Below, one piece after another: positions 41,113 through 57,180 of a stretch of DNA of 64,000 nt; position 1 is the first letter of the stretch; every line of letters starts with the position of its first letter. The notes beneath the pieces were generated by a model that searched no databases, was not told the DNA's origin, and saw only the letters and a list, made by a program, of their open reading frames with translations. The DNA is from Acidobacteriota bacterium (GTDB lineage Bacteria; Acidobacteriota; Blastocatellia; RBC074): the NCBI GenBank assembly GCA_016715865.1, contig JADJXM010000014.1:62001-126000 (forward strand), given 5' to 3'. The translations under genes were made by a program, and so were the position numbers.

Positions 41113-42396
41113 TTATCGGAGCAGTAACACATCCTGGCCGTTGCTGAAGATGCCGGCGATGCATCCGGTCATGAGAGTGGCCAGCGTGGCCGCGACCAGG
41201 GCGCGCAATCCAAGCCCTGCCAGATCGTCGCGGCGCGACGGCGCGATGGCTGCCATGCCGCCGACGAAGATGGCGACCGATGCGACGTGTGTGAATCCGC
41301 AGAGCGCATAACTGAGAATGACGACGGTCCGCGGATCCGCCAGCTGGCCTGAAGCGATCATCTGCGCCAGTTCCTGGTACGACACGACTTCGGTCAGAAT
41401 GACCCGTTCGCCGAGCAGCCGGGCGGATTCGGCGATATCCGCACGCACGATCCCGAGCATCGCTGCCAAAGGGTAAAATATCCAGCCCAATATCTTGACC
41501 AGAGATAAAGGCTCGGCGAGACCGAGCCATTTTCCGGGCAGGGCCAGCAGCTTATCGACCAGCGCAACCAGACCGAGACCTGCGATGAGCAGCGTCGAGA
41601 TGCCGGCCGCCAGCTTCAATCCGTCCATTGCGCCCGTGATAACAGCGCTCATCAGATTGCCGGATCGCAGCTCTGGTGGATCGGGTGGAATCCCTGTTGC
41701 AGTTTCAGGCTCTTCGGTCTCGGGCAGCATAAGCTTGGTCATGACGACAACAGCCGGAATCGACAGCAAAGAGGCGGAGATGAGATGGCCGGCGATTTGG
41801 GGGAATGTTTTGCTCAGAAACGCCACGTAAATTCCGAGCGTCGTCGAGGCGACGGTGGCCATGCCTGACCCCAGAATGGTCAGCATCTCCGATCTCGTCA
41901 TCCGCTCCAGATAGGGCTTTACAACGAGGGCCGATTCGACGCCGACGAAGATGTTGGATGCCCCGCAGAGCGATTCCGCCCCGCTCGTGCCCATCGTTCT
42001 GTGAAATATGACCGCGAAAAATCGAACGATGAGCTGCATAATCCCCAATCGATACAGGATAGCTGTAAAGGCTGAAAAGAAGATGGCGATCGGAAGAGCC
42101 TGAAAGACGAGGATGAAGCCGATCGAACCCTGCTCTCCGGGGCCGGCTGCAAGCGGACCCAGCAGAAAAGTTGTGCCTGCCTTCGACACATCCAGCAGGG
42201 CCATAACCGCATCGTTGAGCCAGACGAAGATCTGGCGAGTGGCCGGCAAGCGAAAAATCAGAAGACCCAGCAGGAATTGCAGGCTCATTGCCCAGATGAT
42301 TGTCCTCCAGCGCACCTCTCGCCGGTGTGATGAAAGCAGCCATGCAATTCCCGCGAAAACGAAAAAGCCAGCCAGGGATGTGAAATGTGGAAGCAT
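41113..42396 (-). CDS. Concentrative nucleoside transporter (CNT/NupC family)
   Basis: 427 residues with about 10 hydrophobic segments. The CNT core is visible: GASNIFVGVESALVVKPYLE, LTILGSGMATVASTTLG and the late ALCGFTHVASVAIFVGGMAA. CNTs use an ion gradient (H+ or Na+) to bring nucleosides into the cell. It is divergent from nagB, the two sharing a 172-nt region containing a family C hairpin. It may supply nucleosides for the deaminase-type salvage enzyme at 12.9 kb, but they are far apart. Confidence 0.93.
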   Translation of the reverse strand: MLPHFTSLAGFFVFAGIAWLLSSHRREVRWRTIIWAMSLQFLLGLLIFRLPATRQIFVWLNDAVMALLDVSKAGTTFLLGPLAAGPGEQGSIGFILVFQALPIAIFFSAFTAILYRLGIMQLIVRFFAVIFHRTMGTSGAESLCGASNIFVGVESALVVKPYLERMTRSEMLTILGSGMATVASTTLGIYVAFLSKTFPQIAGHLISASLLSIPAVVVMTKLMLPETEEPETATGIPPDPPELRSGNLMSAVITGAMDGLKLAAGISTLLIAGLGLVALVDKLLALPGKWLGLAEPLSLVKILGWIFYPLAAMLGIVRADIAESARLLGERVILTEVVSYQELAQMIASGQLADPRTVVILSYALCGFTHVASVAIFVGGMAAIAPSRRDDLAGLGLRALVAATLATLMTGCIAGIFSNGQDVLLLR

Positions 42397-42412
42397 CGAG
42401 AGACCTCAATTC

Positions 42413-42448
42413 AGTAGAAGGTAGAAAGTAGAAAGTAGAAAGCAGAAA
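42413..42448. repeat. Family C repeat, copy 2 (partial)
   Basis: AGTAGAAGGTAGAAAGTAG followed by AAAGTAGAAAGCAGAAA, a single arm of the family C type in the nupC-nagB divergent region. Confidence 0.6.
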
Positions 42449-42568
42449 TTCGCCATGGAATGCTTTCATCTTTACGCCATCGCATCTTTGCGTTATGTAT
42501 ATTCTGAAATCCTTGATAGTCAATTGAACTTCAACTGCGAGACATCAGAAAATTGAGGCAAAAGCAGC

Positions 42569-43324
<756 letters not shown>

Positions 43325-43328
43325 AAAT

Positions 43329-44342
<1,014 letters not shown>

Positions 44343-44347
44343 TCCGA

Positions 44348-45864
<1,517 letters not shown>

Positions 45865-45875
45865 ATCAGGGTTTT

Positions 45876-47234
<1,359 letters not shown>

Positions 47235-47283
47235 GGAAGTCCGGAGGGGCGCGAACCCTGCGTCGATTCGCGCCCGCTCAGGA

Positions 47284-47919
47284 TTAATCATCAAACTCGA
47301 ACCTGTAGATATCGTCCATTCTGGTGTCCGGAGTGAGCATAAACAGATCGTTGATGTATCCGGTGTGCAGATCATAGACCCATCCGTGCAGAATCGGACG
47401 CTGCTCTTTATGCCAGGCGTGCTGGACGAACGAAGTCTCGGCCAGTTTCCAGACCTGCTCTTCAACGTTCAACTCGACCAGTCGTCGATGTCGCGTATTC
47501 TGGTCATTGATTCCTTCCAGTTCGCGTTTGTGCAGCCGGTAAACATCCTTGATGTTGCGCAGCCATTTATTGATCAATCCAAGATGCTTGTTCGAAAGAG
47601 CGTTTTTAATGCCTCCGCACCCATAATGACCGCACACGATGACGTGTTTCACCTTCAATACTTCGATGGCGTATTGCAATACGCTGAGCATGTTGAAATC
47701 GGTATGGATGATCTGGTTGGCGATGTTACGGTGAACAAACAGTTCACCCGGTTCCGTACCGGTGATGTCCTCGGCCGGGACACGGCTGTCCGAGCACCCG
47801 ATCCATAGAAAAGCAGGCGTCTGATCGTCCGCTATCCTCAGGAAAAAGTCTTCCCTGACATCCAGCTTGTCTTTGACCCAGGCTTTATTGGCCAGTATCA
47901 GCTTTTTGTATTCATCCAT
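47284..47919 (-). CDS. Beta-class carbonic anhydrase (module 1)
   Basis: 211 residues. Zinc ligands and the Asp/Arg dyad are in WIGCSDSRVPAEDI (Cys, Asp, Arg) and VIVCGHYGCGGI (His, Cys). It interconverts CO2 and bicarbonate. It overlaps the upstream SulP transporter gene by 8 bp, so the two products are made together; SulP-carbonic anhydrase pairs are known as bicarbonate-handling units. A second pair is present at 61-63 kb. Length is typical of the Can-type enzymes. Confidence 0.95.
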   Translation of the reverse strand: MDEYKKLILANKAWVKDKLDVREDFFLRIADDQTPAFLWIGCSDSRVPAEDITGTEPGELFVHRNIANQIIHTDFNMLSVLQYAIEVLKVKHVIVCGHYGCGGIKNALSNKHLGLINKWLRNIKDVYRLHKRELEGINDQNTRHRRLVELNVEEQVWKLAETSFVQHAWHKEQRPILHGWVYDLHTGYINDLFMLTPDTRMDDIYRFEFDD

Positions 47920-49504
47920 CTAAATTGACCTTTCTCATGAAATTCTGGGCCTTCGAGTGGAAATTTTTGTACTCGATTTTTATGTTTCTGAATCTCGCCA
48001 TCTGCTCGAAATCAGTTACGACATCATAAATGTCGTTGTCGATGAAGATCGCTTTCGTGGCGTCGATGATCAGTTTCGAGGCGGGGGGTATCGATGACAG
48101 TTTATCCTTAAGCTCTGTCTTGTTGACGAACGATACGTCCTTGTTGAAACGCATGAGATAAAAATCGTCCTGACTGACCATCGTAATTGCCGAACGGTGA
48201 TTCGTTCTGACGACGAAGAAGAGGCCGACGACCATGCCGATTAAGATGCCGTTGAGCAGATCGGTAAAGACTATCGCCACAACAGTAATGATGAACGGCA
48301 GAAACTGGTCGAGTCCTGACTGATACATCTTCTTGTAGAGTTCGATCTTCGTCAGTTTGTACCCGATAACCAGCAGGATGGCCGCGAGCGATGCGAGCGG
48401 GATGCGGTTCAGTAGCGAAGGGATGAGCAGGACGCAGACGAAGAGCAGGATCCCGTGGATGAAGGCTGAGAGCCTGGTCCGTGCGCCGGCATAGACATTG
48501 GCGGAGCTGCGAACGATGACCGAGGTTATAGGCAATCCGCCGATCAGTCCCGAGATCAGGTTGCCCAGTCCCTGCGCCTTCAATTCCTTGTTTGTCGATG
48601 AGATGCGCCGCTGCGGATCGAGTTTGTCCGATGCCTCGATCGAGAGCAGCGACTCGATGCTGCCGATGATTGCGATCGTCAAAGCTGTGATATATACCTG
48701 CTTGTTAGCCAGCCCCGACCAGTCAGGCAGCGTGAACTGATTCATAAAGCCCGTCAGGCCACTCGAGACCGGCAGCGTGACCAGGTGCCCATCCTCGGGT
48801 TTCAAATAAAAATTATTAAGGCTGACTTTGAAGATCTCATTGATCAGGATTCCGGCGATGACGACGATCAGCGGACCCGGAACGAGCTTGAATATTTTGT
48901 GGCGCTGCATGAACGGCCGTTCCCAGGTAAGCAGGATGGTCAGCGAAACGATCGATATGATCACCGCTTCCGGGCTCATCGTCGCAACAGCCGTGATGAT
49001 GTCTCCGATGGTATTGCTCTTGACGTCGACTTCGAAGAAGAAGTCGAAATCGCCTTCAAAGTGCTCGTCACGCCCAAGCGCATGCGGGATCTGCTTCAGG
49101 ATGATGACGACTCCAATCGCCGCCAGCATCCCTTTGATCACCGCATTGGGAACATAATTACCGATAATGCCGGCTTTTAAATACCCGATCACGATCTGGA
49201 TCACACCTGAAATCGCCACGGCCAGCAAAAAGACCCGAAAAGAACCCAGGTTCTGAATCGCCGTCGCCACGATCACCGCCAGTCCGGCGGCCGGTCCGCT
49301 GACGCTGACCTCGGATCCCGAAAAGATCGAGATGACAATTCCACCGATAATCCCTGCAATGACACCGGAAAACAACGGCGCTCCCGATGCCAGCGCGATC
49401 CCGAGGCATAACGGCAACGCGACCAGAAAGACTACCAGCCCGGCCGGGGCATCGTACTTCAGATTGTTGATCAGACCTGTCTGATCATTTTGATTAATTA
49501 TCAT
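47912..49504 (-). CDS. SulP-family anion transporter with STAS domain (module 1)
   Basis: 530 residues with about 10-12 hydrophobic segments. The SulP signature is visible in YDAPAGLVVFLVALPLCLGI, SVSGPAAGLAVIV and NLISGLIGGLPITSVIVRSS. A STAS domain follows in the last 110 residues (SKLIIDATKAIFIDNDIYDV). SulP proteins exchange or take up sulfate, bicarbonate or other anions, and the coupling by 8-bp overlap to a carbonic anhydrase favours bicarbonate. The second SulP in this window lacks a STAS domain. Confidence 0.93.
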   Translation of the reverse strand: MIINQNDQTGLINNLKYDAPAGLVVFLVALPLCLGIALASGAPLFSGVIAGIIGGIVISIFSGSEVSVSGPAAGLAVIVATAIQNLGSFRVFLLAVAISGVIQIVIGYLKAGIIGNYVPNAVIKGMLAAIGVVIILKQIPHALGRDEHFEGDFDFFFEVDVKSNTIGDIITAVATMSPEAVIISIVSLTILLTWERPFMQRHKIFKLVPGPLIVVIAGILINEIFKVSLNNFYLKPEDGHLVTLPVSSGLTGFMNQFTLPDWSGLANKQVYITALTIAIIGSIESLLSIEASDKLDPQRRISSTNKELKAQGLGNLISGLIGGLPITSVIVRSSANVYAGARTRLSAFIHGILLFVCVLLIPSLLNRIPLASLAAILLVIGYKLTKIELYKKMYQSGLDQFLPFIITVVAIVFTDLLNGILIGMVVGLFFVVRTNHRSAITMVSQDDFYLMRFNKDVSFVNKTELKDKLSSIPPASKLIIDATKAIFIDNDIYDVVTDFEQMARFRNIKIEYKNFHSKAQNFMRKVNLDG

Positions 49505-49683
49505 AAAAGAAATTACATTTTGACCGCGCTGTTATGCGGTGACGTGCGACTGCGCGTTGGGCGGGTATAGCTCAGTCAGGCAAGTTCATTGAGGTTCGGT
49601 GAAATTACGAACAACCTACATAACAATCTTTAATGACGCATGTCAAGCCAGAGGCTGATGGCGGATCATGCCATGATGTTAAT

Positions 49684-50931
49684 TTATCCTGCTTTTCTGA
49701 GCAGCAAAGCATTCCAGAGCATCTGCCGGCGAACTTTAGATGTGATTAATAAAGTTATTGCCAGCAAGAGATAAACCCCGCTGAAGACGTATCTTATCCA
49801 TTCCTGTGTGAAAAAGAGTTGGGTGATGAAGAGCAGCATGAGAACCAGCGCTTCTTTTACACTGAAGCGAAAATCAGAGATCACGACGGCCGCAAAAAGT
49901 GACTGGGCCGAGGTCAGCAAAAGCTCTTCCTTCTGCCTGTGATCGAGCTCCATCGGGCCCCAAAAGCCTGCGGAAATGCAATATACGACCGGAATCGCTC
50001 CGACCAGCAGCGTCCATTGGTTGACCTTGGATGAGATGAGGGCCCCGATTCCCGTCGAGCCCTTGCCTTTAAAGGCGAAGAGCAGGGCGACGATCGCCTC
50101 GGGTGATTCTGAGGCCAGTGGGGCAAGCCACTGCACCAGCAGAAACTCATCTACGCCATAGGTCCTTCCAGTCGAGATCAGTCCTTCGGCAAAAGGTTCG
50201 GCTGAAAGCCAGATGGCATATCCGGCGAATCCGAACATTAATAAAATAACCAGCCGGCGTGCCGTGTTTCCAAGCTTATGATCCAGAAATCCGGCGATTC
50301 CACCCAGAGCCTCGTCATGTTTATTACCTTTGGCGGCTCGTCCGGCATAGTATAGAAACAGGGAGAAAAAGATCACGGCATCGAAGAGTGAGAGCGTGCC
50401 CTTGAGCGGTATCACCAGCGAATAGATCGTCGCGAGCAGCAGGAGGCTCAGTTCGAGGCCCTGCGACTGATCGAGCGGGATGTGATCGCGTTTATGTTTG
50501 AAGTAATAGACGATGGCGACCAGAGACCAGCCGATGCCGATCAGCACGCGATTCGCACCGGTCATGTTGGCGATGGCATATGCCTTGTATGCCGGATCCT
50601 TTCCGGCGACCCAGGCAAAGTGCAGGTCGACAGCATATTCCGGCAACACGCTGATCAGCGCAAGGACGATCAGCGCCAGTGAACGTGGGATGTCGCGTTC
50701 TGACAGTTCGGCGCCCCAGCTCAGAATGAATGCCGCTCCGATAATCGCAATCCCCGCGATGATCGAGACCGGAATCGGATTGGTCTCGACCAGATGATGT
50801 CCGCGACCGCTTATGGCCAATGCCATCCACGGCAACGGCAGAATGGTGGCTGCGATTAGCCAGACGATGTTTTTCATAATCGGAATAGAATTTCGCTTTA
50901 AAAATATGAGAACAGGAAAACCGTATTTCAC
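49684..50931 (-). CDS. CaCA-family sodium/calcium exchanger-like membrane protein
   Basis: About 415 residues with 10 or so hydrophobic segments. Two acidic alpha-repeat motifs are visible: LSWGAELSERDIPRSL with SVLPEYAVDLHFAW, and LVQWLAPLASESPEAIVALL, the latter with the SxSPE core of cation/Ca2+ exchangers. It may extrude Ca2+ using Na+ or H+. The start at 50931 overlaps the end of yjbQ by 4 bp; an ATG at 50877 gives a shorter form. The 49505-49683 space between this gene and the SulP gene has no gene and a hairpin-poor sequence. Confidence 0.82.
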   Translation of the reverse strand: MKYGFPVLIFLKRNSIPIMKNIVWLIAATILPLPWMALAISGRGHHLVETNPIPVSIIAGIAIIGAAFILSWGAELSERDIPRSLALIVLALISVLPEYAVDLHFAWVAGKDPAYKAYAIANMTGANRVLIGIGWSLVAIVYYFKHKRDHIPLDQSQGLELSLLLLATIYSLVIPLKGTLSLFDAVIFFSLFLYYAGRAAKGNKHDEALGGIAGFLDHKLGNTARRLVILLMFGFAGYAIWLSAEPFAEGLISTGRTYGVDEFLLVQWLAPLASESPEAIVALLFAFKGKGSTGIGALISSKVNQWTLLVGAIPVVYCISAGFWGPMELDHRQKEELLLTSAQSLFAAVVISDFRFSVKEALVLMLLFITQLFFTQEWIRYVFSGVYLLLAITLLITSKVRRQMLWNALLLRKAG

Positions 50932-51341
50932 TCGCCGATGATTTTGATGATCAGCTTTTTGCGGCGCTGCCCGTCGAATTCCGCGTAATAGACCTGCTGC
51001 CAGGTTCCCAGATCGAGACGTCCATTGGTCACCGGCAGCAGAACCTGATGATGCATAAGCAGATTTTTCAGATGGGCATCACCGTTGTCCTCGCCGGTCA
51101 GGTGATGCCGATAATCAGGCCGCATCGGAGCAAGTTTTTCGAGCCACTCATCGATATCGGCAATCAGGCCATCTTCGGCGTCATTGACGTATACTGAGGC
51201 CGTGATGTGCATTGCGGAGACCAACACAAATCCCTCGCGGATTCCGCTTTCCGAGAGAGCCTCTGCCACCTCATCAGTGATGTTGATGTACTCCCGCCTC
51301 TTCTTCGTCTCGAAGAAGAGATATTTCGTGTGTGATTTCAT
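50928..51341 (-). CDS. YjbQ/UPF0047 family protein (secondary thiamine-phosphate synthase-like)
   Basis: 137 residues, standard length. The family blocks GIREGFVLVSAMHITASVYV, the HHLTGEDNGDAHLKNLLMHH region, and LGTWQQVYYAEFDG are all visible, including conserved His and Asp residues in the trimeric fold. The biochemical role is unsettled, with weak thiamine-phosphate synthase activity reported for the family. It is the first gene of a two-gene unit with the CaCA exchanger (4-bp overlap). Confidence 0.94.
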   Translation of the reverse strand: MKSHTKYLFFETKKRREYINITDEVAEALSESGIREGFVLVSAMHITASVYVNDAEDGLIADIDEWLEKLAPMRPDYRHHLTGEDNGDAHLKNLLMHHQVLLPVTNGRLDLGTWQQVYYAEFDGQRRKKLIIKIIGE

Positions 51342-51377
51342 TAACCAGACCTTCCAGGATTGTTCAGAATAGGGAAT

Positions 51378-51412
51378 TATGAAGTAAAAAGTTGAAAGTA
51401 AAAAGCGGAAAA
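51378..51412. repeat. Family C repeat, copy 4 (partial)
   Basis: GAAGTAAAAAGTTGAAAGTA followed by AAAAGCGGAAAACC, a single degenerate family C arm upstream of the Nfu gene and just before family A copy 3. Confidence 0.5.
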
Positions 51413-51435
51413 CCAGAAAATCGATCTAACTGGTC

Positions 51436-51585
51436 GGCCCATGAAGAAGTTTCCAGTCCCCAGTTTGCAGTCGCTTCTCCATGGTTTGCTCTGAGTCACA
51501 ATCGCAATCTGACTCACAGAAATAAACTTGTACCGTTTAATAATACTCGAAACTGGAAACTCCCAACTGGAAACTGCATCAGGGG
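51436..51585. repeat. Family A palindromic repeat, copy 3
   Basis: GAAGAAGTTTCCAGTCCCC on the left pairs with ACTGGAAACTCCCAACTGG on the right. The centre has CGCTTCTCCATGGTTTGC, CACAATCGCAATCTGAC and TAATACTCGAAAC, corresponding to the centres of copies 1 and 2. It occupies most of the region upstream of the Nfu gene. Confidence 0.78.
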
Positions 51586-51680
51586 TCGGTCTTCTTTTCT
51601 CTTTTACTTCCTATCCATTCCGGCACAAAAAAACTATAATCATGAGTTCATTGAAGAAGAGAGGAACAGAGGAGCAGGAG

Positions 51681-52229
<549 letters not shown>

Positions 52230-52242
52230 GCGATCGGGATCA

Positions 52243-52326
52243 CAGCATTTTTCAGTCTCGTGCATTCTGACAGTCGCCCTCCCTGACAGTCGTGCGCCGA
52301 CAGAATGCACGAGACTGAAAAATGCG
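52243..52326. terminator. Long hairpin between convergent Nfu and sensor-kinase genes
   Basis: CAGCATTTTTCAGTCTCGTG plus CATTCTGACAG on the left pair with CGACAGAATGCAC and GAGACTGAAAAATGC on the right in a stem of about 27 bp. Placed between two convergent genes, it probably stops both transcripts. Confidence 0.78.
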
Positions 52327-52390
52327 CTGTCAGCATTGGTCAGAAATCGTTTCTTATCTTGCAACAAGGCTCCGTCAATCCCGACCCGGC

Positions 52391-54265
<1,875 letters not shown>

Positions 54266-54334
54266 TGGAAAATCTGTATTTGAACAACAAAAGTTCGACT
54301 CGTGAGGATGGACGAACTCAAAAAGGTGAGGATC

Positions 54335-55150
54335 TCAATTTCTGGCGCCGGCTGAAAATCTCCGGTCTCTTTTGCATTCGTATAGACGCTGGTCGGCAAC
54401 ACGAACGAGCGTATCGGCCTCGGTTCCGTCGAGAGGGCATGTTGCGCCGCCTGCGCTTGTTCCGACATACCCTCGAAAGGCCGAATTTTCAAAATGCGCC
54501 TTGAGGCGTTGATCGATGCGTGTCCGAATGATCTTCAGGGCGGTTTCTGAAGTGGCAGGACAGATGGCTGCGAACTCGTCGCCGCCATACCGAAAGACCA
54601 GGTCGCTGTTGCGCAGCGAGGACTGTAAGACAATCGCAATCTCTTTCAGAACCTGGTCGCCGGACGGATGACCAAACTGGTCATTGATGCACTTGAAATG
54701 GTCAACATCGAACAGGATGATGGACAGGTTCCGGCTGTAAATCCGCGCGTGATCGATCTCTGCCGCCAGTCTCTGATCAAAGGCTGCACGGTTGGCCACC
54801 TTCGTCACCGGATCCCGTTGTGCACGATCAACAACCTGACTGACCTGCTGGTCGATCATATTCGCGACCGCTTGCATGAGCATCTCATCAAGTATCGCGT
54901 GCAGCCTCGTCTGAATGGCGGCAAGGTCAACAGGCAGGCCATCGGTTTTAAGTCCGAGTGTTTCGTCGGCTGCCAGGTCCTGGATCGAGTTGCGCAATTT
55001 GCCGATCAATGAAAAGAGCGATTCAATGTCAGATTTATGATCCGTGACAGACGAAATCCGCCGATAACGCGCCAGCGCAAGTTCGTAACGCCGGTGCTCG
55101 CGCTCGAGAACCTTCATTAACGATGGCTGGATCCTCTGGTCGATTCTCAT
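54335..55150 (-). CDS. GGDEF diguanylate cyclase with N-terminal helical region
   Basis: 271 residues. The GGDEF domain is complete: RDPVTKVANRAAFDQRL, FDVDHFKCINDQFGHPSGD and FRYGGDEFAAI, with the product-inhibition RxxD site (RNSD) five residues before GGDEF. The N-terminal 110 residues are helical (ERHRYELALARYRRISS) without transmembrane segments and may sense a cytoplasmic partner. The enzyme makes cyclic di-GMP from two GTP and should be feedback controlled. It precedes the sensor kinase gene by 69 nt on the same strand. Confidence 0.93.
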   Translation of the reverse strand: MRIDQRIQPSLMKVLEREHRRYELALARYRRISSVTDHKSDIESLFSLIGKLRNSIQDLAADETLGLKTDGLPVDLAAIQTRLHAILDEMLMQAVANMIDQQVSQVVDRAQRDPVTKVANRAAFDQRLAAEIDHARIYSRNLSIILFDVDHFKCINDQFGHPSGDQVLKEIAIVLQSSLRNSDLVFRYGGDEFAAICPATSETALKIIRTRIDQRLKAHFENSAFRGYVGTSAGGATCPLDGTEADTLVRVADQRLYECKRDRRFSAGARN

Positions 55151-55237
55151 TTCGGTGACGGATCTCCAATCATTTTTCTATTGCACATACGCATTCGAAA
55201 TTGTACAGGATTTACGGGGTTGTTAGAAAATATTTTT

Positions 55238-55393
55238 GTAACTGCTGAGCCTTTGTGTCACGGAACCACGACGGAACCACGAGCGTTAGCGAGTGGTCTT
55301 CACATTCGCTTGCTTACGCGCGCGGTTCTGAAGGCCACTCGCTAACGCTCGTGGTTCCGTCGTGGTTCCGTGACGCAAGGGCTCAGCAGTTAC
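55238..55393. repeat. Family E palindrome, copy 2
   Basis: About 156 bp. The left arm (GTAACTGCTGAGCC, GGAACCACGACGGAACCACG, AGCGTTAGCGAGTGG) pairs almost base for base with the right arm (CCACTCGCTAACGCTCGTGG, GGGCTCAGCAGTTAC), with a loop near 55300-55330. It separates the cyclase and flavoprotein genes, which are divergent. Confidence 0.85.
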
Positions 55394-55427
55394 ATATTTT
55401 TAATGCTTAATTGAAGCGGAGGAACGG

Positions 55428-56576
55428 ATGAGCGACAAATACGATATCGCTGTGATCGGAGCAGGCGTATTCGGAAGCTGGACAGCGCATCATCTCGCGC
55501 GGTCCGGAAAGAAGACAGTTCTGGTCGATGCGTACGGGCCCGGCAACAGCCGCTCGAGTTCGGGCGGTGAGACTCGCATCATTCGTATGGGATACGGGTC
55601 CGATGAAATCTATACCCGCTGGTCGAACCAGGCGCTCGGGATGTGGAAGGACCTGGCCGATCGAAGCGGCGTCGAATTATTTCAGCCGACCGGCGTCCTC
55701 TGGATGGCGCGTGAGAGCGATCCATACACGATCGCGACTCTGCGAACGCTTGAATCCGTTGGCATTCGCTTCGAGCAATTAAGGCGAGAGGATCTGGAAA
55801 GACGTTATCCGCAGATCAGATTTGGCGATGTGAGCTGGGCGATATTCGAACCCGAGAGCGGGGTCTTAATGGCCCGGCGCGCAGTGCAAACCGTCGTGCA
55901 TGATCTGACGAGCATCGGTGGAAGCTATCTGCGTAAAGCGGTCGCATCAACTTCTCAAAAAAGTTCTGCATTTAGACTTACCACGCTCGACGGATCACGC
56001 ATCAGGGCGGACCGTTATGTTTTCGCCTGCGGGCCGTGGCTGCCAAAAGTTTTCCCTGAGCTGCTCGGCGAGCGGATTCATGCAACCAGACAGGAGGTCT
56101 TCTTTTTCGGAACAAATCCTGGAGACGATCGGTTTGCTTCGCCACGCATGCCCGCCTGGATCGACTTCGGATCTGAAATGTACGGCCTGCCCGATATCGA
56201 TCAGAGGGGATTCAAGCTCGCGCTCGACAGGCATGGCCCGCCGGTCGATCCCGATTCATCCGAGCGCCTGACTTCCGGAAATGTACTGGCTGAGGTCCGC
56301 AAATTCCTGACGGATCGTTTTCCCGCGATGAAAGATGCCCCGGTGATCGAAACCCGCGTTTGCCAGTACGAGAACACATCGGACGGGAATTTTCTGATCG
56401 ACAGGCATCCTGAATACGACAACGTCTGGCTCCTTGGCGGAGGCTCAGGGCACGGTTTCAAACACGGTCCGGCGCTCGGTCAATACACGGCATCTCTCAT
56501 TCTGCAGGATGGCGATCCCGATCCGCGATTCAGATTGGAGAATAAACATACGATCAGAAAACGCGCGATATTTTAA
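55428..56576 (+). CDS. Monomeric sarcosine oxidase / N-methyl-amino-acid oxidase-like flavoprotein
   Basis: 382 residues, with GGAGG upstream. The FAD-binding region YDIAVIGAGVFGSWTAHHLA, the SGGETRIIRMGYGSDEIY block, and the C-terminal region with the probable flavin-linking Cys (IETRVCQYENTSDGNFLID) and GGGSGHGFKHGPALG identify the SoxA/SolA group. It oxidatively demethylates N-methyl amino acids to free amine, formaldehyde and H2O2 in the cytoplasm. Substrate is uncertain. It is monocistronic; long repeats follow on both sides. Confidence 0.9.
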   Translation: MSDKYDIAVIGAGVFGSWTAHHLARSGKKTVLVDAYGPGNSRSSSGGETRIIRMGYGSDEIYTRWSNQALGMWKDLADRSGVELFQPTGVLWMARESDPYTIATLRTLESVGIRFEQLRREDLERRYPQIRFGDVSWAIFEPESGVLMARRAVQTVVHDLTSIGGSYLRKAVASTSQKSSAFRLTTLDGSRIRADRYVFACGPWLPKVFPELLGERIHATRQEVFFFGTNPGDDRFASPRMPAWIDFGSEMYGLPDIDQRGFKLALDRHGPPVDPDSSERLTSGNVLAEVRKFLTDRFPAMKDAPVIETRVCQYENTSDGNFLIDRHPEYDNVWLLGGGSGHGFKHGPALGQYTASLILQDGDPDPRFRLENKHTIRKRAIF

Positions 56577-56582
56577 TTACTT

Positions 56583-57085
56583 TGTAACCTGGGTTTTCAG
56601 GCATTTGAAACGCCAAGAACGCCAAGTCGGCCAAGATTTATAAAAGAAGGAATCATACGATTATCCCCCGGTGGGCCGGGGGAGAGAGAAAGGAAGGGGG
56701 GTGGCCGGGCCCGCACCCGCGAAGCGGGGGGGGGGGGGAAAGGGGGGGGGGCCCAGGCCGAGGAAACCCGGCGGGATCGTCTTTTCGCCCTGAAATGGGC
56801 GGCAGATTTTCGATGACGCCTGACTCTTGGGGGCCGCGGCCGGCGGCCTGCCACGGCTCTATTCTTTCGCCTGCGTTGCAGGCTCACAGAAGAATATGCT
56901 TGAGAAACCCAAAAATTTGTCAAATCGATTTTAAAGAACTCTTCTGCGTAACATCAGTTATCCATTTCGCCAATAGCACAATCAAATACGCTGGCCACAT
57001 TATTCTCATTTAAATACTCTTGGCTAACTTGGCGTTCTTGGCGTTTAAACCCTCTTGGCTGACTTGGCGTCCTTGGCGTTGAAAT
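56583..57085. repeat. Family D palindrome, copy 3, split by a family B element
   Basis: The left end has TACTTTGTAACCTGGG and TTTTCAGGCATTT, matching the outer left arm of the 12558-12850 copy, and then AAACGCCAAGAACGCCAAG. The right side (57016-57082) has CTTGGCTAACTTGGCGTTC and CTTGGCGTCCTTGGCGTTG, complementary in type. The two halves are separated by the family B copy at 56668-56957, so a mobile element seems to have inserted into an older palindrome. Confidence 0.7.
56668..56957. mobile_element. Family B element, copy 3, left half garbled by G-runs
   Basis: The right half is intact, with TGAAATGGGCGGCAGATTT, the GCCTGCGTTGCAGGC hairpin and the end TCTGCGTAACATCAG at 56957, followed by TTATCCA (56958-56964). 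On the left TTATCC stands at 56661-56666, agreeing with a target duplication. The left half (about 56686-56760) is dominated by G runs, with only fragments such as ACCCGCGAAGCGGG still recognisable. Confidence 0.82.
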
Positions 57086-57180
57086 TCTTAAGAGACTTAG
57101 TTAGCAGAGCAGTAACGTGGAAAATTCTACAACTTTCATGCGCCTGATTTCGTATTTTGATTTTGAAGGAGGGAGAGAAA

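Noticed and set aside
49561..49620. tRNA-like start (GGGCGGGTATAGCTCAGTCA)
   Set aside because: The D-arm-like word is present but no anticodon stem, no T-arm of GGTTCGAATCC type and no acceptor stem partner could be found at proper spacing.
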